A stretch of DNA of 64,000 nucleotides from Acidaminobacter hydrogenoformans DSM 2784. Lineage in GTDB: Bacteria; Bacillota; Clostridia; Peptostreptococcales; Acidaminobacteraceae. The position numbers were made by a program, and so were the translations under genes. Positions 24,402 through 31,213 of this stretch are shown piece by piece; within the stretch, counting starts at the first letter, position 1; every line of letters begins with the position of its first letter. The notes below the pieces were generated by a model, which was not told the DNA's origin, made no database searches, and saw only the letters and a program-made list of their open reading frames with translations. The stretch spans positions 1 to 64,000 of the forward strand of contig NZ_FMWL01000014.1 of the NCBI RefSeq assembly GCF_900103005.1, written 5' to 3'.

Positions 24402-24504
24402 AGATTTTGTGCCACAACCACACCCCCTCCCCACAGGGGTGCGGATGTACTTTAAATCACAAATCATTCAACCCTACAATACGATACAACGGAGGTACGT
24501 CACC

Positions 24505-25047
24505 ATGACCCAAAAAATCATCCCATTCAAACAACCATCTGCAGTTGATCAAAAAGAAACAAAGCAAAAAAACAAGAAAAAATCACACATGGCCTGGTCT
24601 TGGATTATCATGGTTATTTTTCTCGCATTGTCTGTCCTCGACCTGCGCTTCGGACTCGGTGCCGTTTTTTGCATGACGATCCCTATGATTCATGCCCTGA
24701 GAGGCCACGGCAAAGTCCATTGCTCACACTATTGCCCGAGGGGGTCCCTGTTCGGCAAATTTCTCCAGCGCGTCAGCCTCAGGAATTCTTTGCCGGCATT
24801 TATGCGCACCAACGCCTTCAAGAACGGCCTTCTCAGCTTAATGGTCATTATGCTGACGGTCTCACTGGCCCATAATCATGATTCCATACAAACTATTGGC
24901 ATGGCATTGTTCCGCTTTATGGCAGCTTCACTGGCGGTTGGGCTCCTGCTCGGTGTCTTTTACCAGCCCCGCAGCTGGTGCCAGGTCTGTCCAATGGGAC
25001 ATGCGACGAGCATCATTGCCACTTATCAGAAAAAAGCTGCGGCTTAG
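24505..25047 (+). CDS. Short NapH/NosR-like 4Fe-4S membrane protein
   Basis: About 180 residues from the ATG eight bases past GGAGG. Four or so hydrophobic segments (from residue 25) flank two cysteine motifs, CSHYCPRG (about residue 73) and WCQVCPMG (about residue 160). These match the paired CxxxCP half-motifs of the polyferredoxin-type membrane domain of NapH, NosR and CcoG, and together can bind Fe-S clusters. It lacks the soluble ferredoxin domains of full-length relatives. The long upstream frame from 24286 is not used, because the promoter lies inside it. Redox partner unknown. Confidence 0.8.
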   Translation: MTQKIIPFKQPSAVDQKETKQKNKKKSHMAWSWIIMVIFLALSVLDLRFGLGAVFCMTIPMIHALRGHGKVHCSHYCPRGSLFGKFLQRVSLRNSLPAFMRTNAFKNGLLSLMVIMLTVSLAHNHDSIQTIGMALFRFMAASLAVGLLLGVFYQPRSWCQVCPMGHATSIIATYQKKAAA

Positions 25048-25159
25048 AACCTCGCACCTCATACCTGTCAGACCAACGCAAAAAGTCGGTGAAAGACAGC
25101 CTGTTTAAGCGCGTCCACCGACTTACCCACAATATTGAATATTATGTCGTAAACATCAC

Positions 25160-25197
25160 AAAAGGGAAGGCGCCGGTTTTAAGGCGTCTTCCCTTTT
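25160..25197. terminator. Bidirectional terminator after the NapH-like gene
   Basis: AAAGGGAAGGCGCC pairs with GGCGTCTTCCCTTT (one mismatch) and T runs follow on both strands. It also ends the convergent PHP gene. Confidence 0.88.
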
Positions 25198-25225
25198 TGA
25201 CTTCTCTTTTATTTCGACTTTTTAA

Positions 25226-25918
25226 TTATACTGCAACTTCCGAGTCCGCTGCCATATTCACGTCCGCTGCCAAAGCCGCCCCTAATCCAGCCACATTCCC
25301 CAGCGGCAGCCCCGTCATAGAAACCGGATAGCAGCGCCCCTTCTTGAGGGCTTGAATCAGATCTTTTTCCGTTTGAACAACACCGCTGACCTCCGTGGCA
25401 TAAGCACCGACTTCTCCCGGGGCATGAGCGTCGCTGCCGCCCGTCATTGGAATGCCAAGGGCCAAAGCCACATCAGCGGCACGGTCATTGTGTCCCTTTG
25501 TCGTCCGACCATTGTAGCCTTCTATGGCGGTTAACCCCGTCAGCCCGTACAAAGCCTCTCCAAGTCCCCGGCCATTGCTTCGGAAAGGATGGGCAGCAAT
25601 CGTCGCGCCACCTTTTGAGTTTACGTAATCAATGAGCTGCTGTGACTCAATGCGCTTGCCTTCCTCAACAGCAGGAAGCTGATCGACACCAAATACCAGA
25701 ATGTCCCCAAGGGTTGTGTAAACTTCTACCCCAACGAAAATAGGCAGGTTGTGACGGGCACTTAAAAATCTTGCCTGCGCCCTCAAACCGAGCACATCAT
25801 GGTCTGTGATCGCTATGCCCTCCAGTCCTCTGGACTTCGCCTCAAGAACAATCTGTTCGAGACTCAGATGGCTATCCTTGCTATGGGTTAATTCGTGAAT
25901 ATGCAGGTCAAATTTCAT
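25226..25918 (-). CDS. PHP-domain phosphoesterase (RNase AM/YciV-like)
   Basis: A 230-residue PHP domain protein: FDLHIHELTHSKDS (metal ligands His6, His8), GIAITDHD, GVEVYT, AAHPFRS and GGSDAHAPGEVG give the trinuclear metal site. Such proteins hydrolyse phosphate esters, including nucleoside 3',5'-bisphosphates and the ends of small RNAs. The ATG follows GAGGTGA by seven bases; the frame extends 13 residues further without a site. A hairpin terminator upstream separates it from the redox/signalling cluster. Confidence 0.85.
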   Translation of the reverse strand: MKFDLHIHELTHSKDSHLSLEQIVLEAKSRGLEGIAITDHDVLGLRAQARFLSARHNLPIFVGVEVYTTLGDILVFGVDQLPAVEEGKRIESQQLIDYVNSKGGATIAAHPFRSNGRGLGEALYGLTGLTAIEGYNGRTTKGHNDRAADVALALGIPMTGGSDAHAPGEVGAYATEVSGVVQTEKDLIQALKKGRCYPVSMTGLPLGNVAGLGAALAADVNMAADSEVAV

Positions 25919-25938
25919 TTCAGTCTCACCTCTGATTA

Positions 25939-25968
25939 TAAAAAAAACGGCCGGCAAAATGCCAACCG
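25939..25968 (-). terminator. Terminator ending the redox/signalling operon
   Basis: On the minus strand CGGTTGGCA pairs with TGCCGGCCG (one G-U pair, three-base loop) and eight T residues follow. It lies between the small membrane protein gene and the PHP gene. Confidence 0.82.
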
Positions 25969-26107
25969 CCTGATAACAGTATAACCCAAAAGCATGGTCT
26001 AACGATATTGAGATTTTTTATCACACTTATGAAACCATTGAGATTTTCCATAAAGCACTAAAACGCTGGGTTTCAGCCATCACAAAACCACCCTGTCCAC
26101 CATACGT

Positions 26108-26293
26108 CTATTCACTTGGCGGCAGAAAACCCGCCACAAAGACCAGCATGAATCCCGCGCCAAACCCAAAAGTCAACAGAGCGAGTCGCACGTATCCGGA
26201 CAGACCAAGCCTGGAAGTCACAACCGCGATCAAAAGCGTGATCAGCATCACCAGAAGCCCCGCTTTTCTAAACGCCTTCGTGTTCAGCATCAA
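26108..26293 (-). CDS. Small membrane protein, 61 aa
   Basis: Two predicted membrane helices (about residues 12-26 and 34-56) joined by a short basic loop; nothing matches a family I recognise. The start overlaps the HATPase stop (ATGA), so it is translated with that gene. It is the last gene of the redox/signalling operon. It may be a membrane anchor or partner for the ATPase, but no evidence beyond coupling supports that. Confidence 0.7.
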   Translation of the reverse strand: MMLNTKAFRKAGLLVMLITLLIAVVTSRLGLSGYVRLALLTFGFGAGFMLVFVAGFLPPSE

Positions 26294-26847
26294 TAAACCG
26301 CCTCGCTGCCTATGCCCGCAATATTTTCATGGACGTATTCCCGGAGCCACCTGACGACATCAATATTGTCCAGCGGCACATCCTCACCCAGCATCCGCCT
26401 GATTTCACGGGTACTGAGAGAAAACTTCTGATCATCCACGTAATGGGTCAAAATGAGATCCGTCTTTGGGCTTGCCAGCGCAATGGTCACAATGGTATCC
26501 GTCAGATTGCCCAGAGGAACCCGGTCTATATGGCTGAGCCTGAAAGTCGCGTTCAGCTCCGTGCCCACGCCAAGCTCAGATTTCAGCTCAAAGTCGCCGT
26601 CACAGCTTTCTGCCTTCTCCTTGAACATAGGAATTCCAAGACCGACTTTTCGGGTGGTTCTCGTCGTATAAAACGGATCGACAACCCGCTTCACCGTCTC
26701 TTCGTCCATCCCCCGGCCATCATCCTTGATCTTAACGGTCAGCCGGTCTTCTTTTTTCGATTCAATAATGACAATTCTCAGGGTTGCTGCCTCTGCGACA
26801 ATAGAATTCTGGGCAATGTCCAGGATATGCAGGGATAGCTCTCGCAT
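26290..26847 (-). CDS. HATPase_c ATP-binding protein without a kinase phosphoacceptor domain
   Basis: 185 residues. The histidine-kinase-type ATPase fold is shown by the N box (LHILDIAQNSIVAEA), G1 box (DDGRGMD) and G2 box (TRKVGLGIPMFKE). No HisKA dimerisation helix or sensor domain precedes it, so it is a stand-alone ATPase of the kind found beside hydrogenase accessory genes. The last 60 residues are a separate region of unknown function. Upstream is a PHP gene six bases away; downstream a small membrane protein overlaps. Confidence 0.85.
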   Translation of the reverse strand: MRELSLHILDIAQNSIVAEAATLRIVIIESKKEDRLTVKIKDDGRGMDEETVKRVVDPFYTTRTTRKVGLGIPMFKEKAESCDGDFELKSELGVGTELNATFRLSHIDRVPLGNLTDTIVTIALASPKTDLILTHYVDDQKFSLSTREIRRMLGEDVPLDNIDVVRWLREYVHENIAGIGSEAVY

Positions 26848-26852
26848 AAGCT

Positions 26853-27581
26853 TTACTCCTTTATGTTCAGTGGGGTTAACAAACTATCAATCAGACAGTC
26901 CAGTGTCCGCTCTTTAAGGTCAATCGCGTTTTCTCTCTCGGAGATCGCTGTGAGCTGGTGCGCGTCGGAATTTCTTAAAATCCTGTAGCCGGCAAGTTCA
27001 GGGTGGCCCGCTATAAATTGATCGCCCATTTCGCCAGCAGTGACTTCCAGTGTCACAAAGCCCTCACCCGGCGGAATAAAGCCCAGGTTGGACAGCAGGC
27101 TGTTCGAACCCCGGTTGATGTGCGCCGGAACCGCTACCCCGCCCAGTGCCTTAACCGCTGCCACTGCTTCGGTGAGGCTCAGCTGGCAAGAGGTGATCAG
27201 CGTGTGGACCACTTCGCCCACAGGCTCATCCTGATCATCCAGCATCCGCTGATGGCCAAAGCGCTCTGGGCGGTTGGGAAGCTTCAACATAGCTTGGTCG
27301 ACAATTTCAAAGAAGGCCTCCAGAGCCTCGATCCACCGAAAAAGACAGAGGACGTGAACATCTTCCAAGGTCTGGAGTTCCATGGCCGGCACCAAAAGCA
27401 TATCCCGCTTGGCAGCGACCGCCATGGCCGAGCGCACGTTGCCGCAGTGATTGTGATCCGCGATTGCCAAAATATCAAGACCTTTGATCATCGCCATATT
27501 GACCACGTTGTTTGGCGTCATTTCCTCTTCACCGCACGGCGACAGGCAGGTGTGCATGTGCAGATCGTAGTAAAACAGCAT
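26853..27581 (-). CDS. PHP-domain protein of the hydrogenase-accessory cluster
   Basis: 242 residues. YDLHMHTCLSPCG, LAIADHNHCGN, PAMELQT, PAHINRGSN and RNSDAHQ provide the PHP metal ligands. Proteins of this type accompany [FeFe]-hydrogenase and NADP-reducing hydrogenase clusters in Clostridia and Thermotogae; their substrate is unknown. The ATG overlaps the DRTGG-type stop codon as TAATG. Confidence 0.85.
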   Translation of the reverse strand: MLFYYDLHMHTCLSPCGEEEMTPNNVVNMAMIKGLDILAIADHNHCGNVRSAMAVAAKRDMLLVPAMELQTLEDVHVLCLFRWIEALEAFFEIVDQAMLKLPNRPERFGHQRMLDDQDEPVGEVVHTLITSCQLSLTEAVAAVKALGGVAVPAHINRGSNSLLSNLGFIPPGEGFVTLEVTAGEMGDQFIAGHPELAGYRILRNSDAHQLTAISERENAIDLKERTLDCLIDSLLTPLNIKE

Positions 27582-27913
27582 TATCTCAGCCCGGCTTCGT
27601 AAAGCACCTGAAAGATGCCATAAGCATCCAGGTCTGAGCCTACGACTGCAATGTTTTCCTCAACCGCCTTGTCAAGCACCGCCTGGTCCATAGACAGACC
27701 GTCTGGAAGAATGATACAGGAAAATTCGAGTAAAGAGGCCACTGCCAAAACGTTCTGATGGGTCTGAACGGTGATCCACGCGTTCCCCGCCTTGCCCTTC
27801 GCCATGACCCAGCTCAGCAAATCGCTGCAGTACAGCCCTGTGATCACCTGAGACTCATCCCCCACAGCGTAGACTCGAAAACCTTCAATTCTTTCAAGTT
27901 CTGAGATTTTCAT
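27581..27913 (-). CDS. DRTGG-domain-like protein (C-terminal cluster copy)
   Basis: About 110 residues, all soluble, from the ATG seven bases past GAGGTGA. The pattern QVITGLYCSDLLSWVM, WITVQTHQNVLAVASLLEFSCIILP and NIAVVGSDLDAYGIF corresponds to the DRTGG fold found in phosphotransacetylase and hydrogenase clusters. It is a diverged sister of 29709-30065 and probably has a nucleotide- or effector-sensing role, by family analogy. Confidence 0.75.
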   Translation of the reverse strand: MKISELERIEGFRVYAVGDESQVITGLYCSDLLSWVMAKGKAGNAWITVQTHQNVLAVASLLEFSCIILPDGLSMDQAVLDKAVEENIAVVGSDLDAYGIFQVLYEAGLR

Positions 27914-27918
27914 AGAAG

Positions 27919-29187
27919 TCACCTCTCCTCCGAATCATTGTTTTTTCGTTCACTGTTTTTTCTGACGACACAATCGGCCAAAGTCGCCCTGCCCATGACA
28001 ATATCCTCCGCAAGGGCCCTGCAGGTTGGCGAGCCGCAAGCCCCACAGTCGATCCCCGGCAGCATATGATAAAGCGCTTCGATCTTGGACAATTTCTCAA
28101 GGGCTACCTTGAAATCCGAATCCAGCTTCATGACCGGAAGCGGCTCAATGTCCTCGTCCCATTCCAGCATGCGTTCTGTGATTTCCCCAAAGGCCTCCAT
28201 GGACACCTCCTGAGGATATTTTGCCGATAGTCGCCTGATCCGCCCTTTCGCAATGAACGGATTCTCCGGGTTCAGCGGACCACCGACACAGCCAGTGACA
28301 CAGGCGTACCCCTCGAAAAAATCTATATCGTTGAGCTTTCCCAGCTCCAGCTGCTCAAGGACTTTAATGACCTCGTCAATCCCGTCGACTGCCAGATAAT
28401 CCTCACTGCCCATGGCATAGCTCTGACCGCCCACCATGCCCCAGCCGACCCCCTTGCCGCTGCACTTGGAGATCTGCTGCACGACCTGAATGTCGTCATA
28501 CATCCTCAAAAGCTTTGTGTAGACCGCTTCCAGGGATATGGCGCCATTAATCTGAGATTTCGCAATACCTATGGGCTTTCGAATACTCGTGATTTTCGCA
28601 GGGCACTCCGTCAGATAAAAGACACCTATGTCTTCCTGCGGAAGCCCGGTCATAGCTTCGACCTTTTTCCTCGCGATCCGCGCGGCAACTTCACCCGGTG
28701 ACTCCAAACGGCTGATATGATCGATCAAGGTTGGAAAGCGCATCTGGATCAGCCGGATCACCGCCGGACAATAGACTGAGATCAAAGGCTTAGGATGACC
28801 CTCTTCCCCCACGCGCTTTTTCTGAATCTGCGTGATCAGGTCAGCAGCATAAGCCACATCAAAGACGAAATCAAAACCCAACTCGTAAAGCCCGTTCATG
28901 ACTTTATTTATGTCGTACTCGAGGCCGAACTGCCCATAAATTGAGATTGCCGGCAGCGCTATGTTATATTTATAATTCTTAAGCATTTCCAAAGAATCAG
29001 ATTGCGCGCCTTTTGCATTGTACGGGCATACCTTGATGCACATGCCACAGTCAATACAACGTTCCGTCATGATCTCCGCTTTGCCCTCACGCACACGTAT
29101 TGCCTGGGTGGGGCAACGGTCGAGACAATAGGTGCAGCCATTGCAGTAATCGCGCTCGAGAATGACGGAGTGCAGAAATTTCTCCAT
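27919..29187 (-). CDS. [FeFe]-hydrogenase-like Fe-S protein with two ferredoxin motifs
   Basis: About 422 residues. Two 4Fe-4S motifs (CNGCTYCLDRCP and CIDCGMCIKVCP) occupy the first 55 residues. The central part resembles the HydA large-subunit C-terminal domain, but the H-cluster signatures are altered: VYCPAVI, LTECPAKI and EGYACVTGCVGGP stand where active enzymes have TSCCP, MPCxxK and MACxGGC. The end has DCGACGSPTCRALAEDI and a later Cys, another 4Fe-4S site. It is probably an electron-carrying or redox-sensing paralogue rather than a hydrogenase. The ATG five bases past GGAGG is preferred. Confidence 0.85.
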   Translation of the reverse strand: MEKFLHSVILERDYCNGCTYCLDRCPTQAIRVREGKAEIMTERCIDCGMCIKVCPYNAKGAQSDSLEMLKNYKYNIALPAISIYGQFGLEYDINKVMNGLYELGFDFVFDVAYAADLITQIQKKRVGEEGHPKPLISVYCPAVIRLIQMRFPTLIDHISRLESPGEVAARIARKKVEAMTGLPQEDIGVFYLTECPAKITSIRKPIGIAKSQINGAISLEAVYTKLLRMYDDIQVVQQISKCSGKGVGWGMVGGQSYAMGSEDYLAVDGIDEVIKVLEQLELGKLNDIDFFEGYACVTGCVGGPLNPENPFIAKGRIRRLSAKYPQEVSMEAFGEITERMLEWDEDIEPLPVMKLDSDFKVALEKLSKIEALYHMLPGIDCGACGSPTCRALAEDIVMGRATLADCVVRKNSERKNNDSEER

Positions 29188-29201
29188 GGTTACCTCCACC
29201 C

Positions 29202-29651
29202 CTAAATTTGAATGACCATTTTTATGCGGGTCGGTTCACCTTTCGCCGACTCAATGTAAAATTCATCACAGCATTTTTTCATGTTGGGCAGACCCATGCC
29301 GGCACCAAAGCCCATTTCACGGGCAGAAGTCTTCGCTGTCGAATAACCGGCTGTCATGGCAAGCGCCACATCCTCGATCCCCGGTCCACGGTCGACCGCC
29401 CAGATCTCTATGCGATCCCCCATGATCATGACTGTGATGACGCCGCCCTCTGAGTGAATCACAATGTTGATCTCCGCTTCATAGGTCATGACGGCGATTC
29501 TGCGGATCAGGTCCTTGTCCAAGCCAATTTCCCTGCACTTTTTCTTTATGTCGCTCGATGCCGCGCCGGCGTGAGCGAAGTCCTCTTTTACCACTTCGTA
29601 ATCATATGCCATTGCCGCTGAGTCACGTTCCATTTCCAAGGCCTTGCTCAT
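29202..29651 (-). CDS. RsbW-like anti-sigma-factor ATPase
   Basis: 149 residues of the GHKL ATPase fold: IRRIAVMTYEAEINIVIHS (N box), AVDRGPGIED (G1) and GFGAGMGLPNMKKCCD (G2). Such proteins are serine kinases that bind sigma factors or antagonists. In hydrogenase clusters they occur beside the Fe-S protein and DRTGG gene, as here. No sigma factor or anti-anti-sigma gene is nearby, so a partner within the cluster is likely. The gap to the Fe-S gene is only 14 bases. Confidence 0.85.
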   Translation of the reverse strand: MSKALEMERDSAAMAYDYEVVKEDFAHAGAASSDIKKKCREIGLDKDLIRRIAVMTYEAEINIVIHSEGGVITVMIMGDRIEIWAVDRGPGIEDVALAMTAGYSTAKTSAREMGFGAGMGLPNMKKCCDEFYIESAKGEPTRIKMVIQI

Positions 29652-29708
29652 AGCGTCTCACCTCACTGGTTGATGCGCATAATGGGTACTGGACTTCGAT
29701 ACGTGATG

Positions 29709-30065
29709 TTATATTGGCACGCCTTCGAGTCCCTGTCCGTATAGAATTCCGGAGGTAGCATACAAGGTGTGCGGTGTTGAAATTAAAACCATGTCATTTT
29801 CTTCAGCGAGCTCAATCACTTCCATAGGCGGGCATTTTCCCCTGACAAAGACTATTGCGCTGAGATCAAGCATTTCCGCGGTACGGATGACCTGATTGTT
29901 CGTGAGTCCGGTCAGCAGGACGCAATCCTGCGCATGCTCCGACACGAAGGCGAGAACGTCGCTCATCAAGTCAGAACTGAAGGCGTAGTCGACTTTTTTC
30001 TCCATATATTGTTCGCCGACGATGATCTTGCCACCCAGCATTTCTACTAATGTTCCGATCTCCAT
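29709..30065 (-). CDS. DRTGG-domain protein
   Basis: 118 residues: GTLVEMLGGKIIVGEQYMEK, AFSSDLMSDVLAFV, LLTGLTNNQVIRTAEML and ISTPHTLYATSGILYGQGL fit a DRTGG domain. It heads the accessory cluster; a 142-base gap without visible genes separates it from the ferredoxin-kinase fusion. That gap holds only a possible weak promoter (TTATAACATTAAT area). Confidence 0.8.
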   Translation of the reverse strand: MEIGTLVEMLGGKIIVGEQYMEKKVDYAFSSDLMSDVLAFVSEHAQDCVLLTGLTNNQVIRTAEMLDLSAIVFVRGKCPPMEVIELAEENDMVLISTPHTLYATSGILYGQGLEGVPI

Positions 30066-30207
30066 ATGAACCTCCTGCCGTATGTTCCGAAGACGCAGCC
30101 CATTGGATTGGGCATACGCTCAAATTCTGCATACTGTTCAGCAATGTAAGTTAACTTTTTAACGATCGGTTTTATTATAACATTAATTTTGCCTTTTTAC
30201 ACCGTTT

Positions 30208-31194
30208 CTAAGCCCGATTCAACAAATTGTCCAGGAGATTTTTAACGTCTTCAAAGACTGCTTCCACCGGCCGGGAGGCGTCGACTTCAACGATGCGTTC
30301 GGAGTGCTCAGACAGAAGGATCCTGTACCCCTGCCGGACTTTAACATGAAACTCCGCTGCCTCCAGGTCCAGGCGGTTGATTTCCCTGCCTGAGTCCCCA
30401 TAAACGCGTTTAAGACCCTCTGCTGGATCAACATCCAGATAAATTGTCATATCCGGCAAGAAATCCTCTGTGGCGAAACGGTTCAACTCATAGACTTCGT
30501 CCATGCCAATTTCCCGGACGTAGCCCTGATAAACCACCGAGGAGTCCACAAACCTGTCAAAGAGCACCAAGTCCAGTTTGCCGAGCTCCGGCAGGACCTT
30601 CTGTGTCAGATGCTGACGTCTTGCCGCCGCGTAGAGAAGTGCTTCCGTCCGAACATCCATTTCCGTATGCTCGACGTCGAGAATAATTTCGCGAATTTTC
30701 TCCGCAATTCGCACCCCGCCTGGTTCCCTGGTGATCATGACATCCAGGCCTCTCGCCTCAAAGTGGTCCTTGAGCATTGCAAGGAGCGTCGTTTTTCCTG
30801 AGCCCTCACCGCCCTCCAGACTGACGGTTTTTGTTTTCTTGCCTTTTGACTTGACGCCGGGCGTTCTCAGCACATCATAGTAAAGCTTTTCAACCTCCTG
30901 AATGCCAACGCGCTCGTATCTTGTCACGACGCCCTCCAAGTCTACGACTTCGAGAATAGGCTCCATATCGCAGTTGCCCATGCAGCCCGTCTGAAGCACC
31001 TTAATGTGGGCAGCCCGGTCCTGGCCCATAAGATCCAGGAGCCGGGTCAGCGTTTGCCTGGCACCTGCCGTGATACCGCAGGTCGCCATGCCAATCCTCA
31101 CAATGATTTTCTTATCGTTCCCGGAGGTGTTACTGGCGTCAACAGCCCTCAGCGCTTCCGACCGTATTTTCGTCAATTCATCCAAAGATTTCAA
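30208..31194 (-). CDS. tmk: Fusion of a thioredoxin-like 2Fe-2S ferredoxin domain and thymidylate kinase
   Basis: About 328 residues in one frame. Residues about 30-110 are a 2Fe-2S domain of the HndB/NuoE C-terminal type (IGMATCGITAGAR, then TGCMGNCDMEP); residues about 122-328 are dTMP kinase, with EGGEGSGKTT (P-loop), TREPGGVRIAEKIR, LFDRFVDSSVVYQG, LDVDPAEGLKR and FHVKVRQGY. The linker (GVKSKGKKTKT) has no internal start with a ribosome site. The TTG start is eight bases past GGGGGG. The kinase half should make dTDP. Ferredoxins of this type normally belong to the hydrogenase cluster that follows. The gene is 19 bases downstream of uvrC. I know of no such fusion. Confidence 0.85.
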   Translation of the reverse strand: MKSLDELTKIRSEALRAVDASNTSGNDKKIIVRIGMATCGITAGARQTLTRLLDLMGQDRAAHIKVLQTGCMGNCDMEPILEVVDLEGVVTRYERVGIQEVEKLYYDVLRTPGVKSKGKKTKTVSLEGGEGSGKTTLLAMLKDHFEARGLDVMITREPGGVRIAEKIREIILDVEHTEMDVRTEALLYAAARRQHLTQKVLPELGKLDLVLFDRFVDSSVVYQGYVREIGMDEVYELNRFATEDFLPDMTIYLDVDPAEGLKRVYGDSGREINRLDLEAAEFHVKVRQGYRILLSEHSERIVEVDASRPVEAVFEDVKNLLDNLLNRA

Positions 31195-31213
31195 GTTGCA
31201 GTCCCCCCTATGG

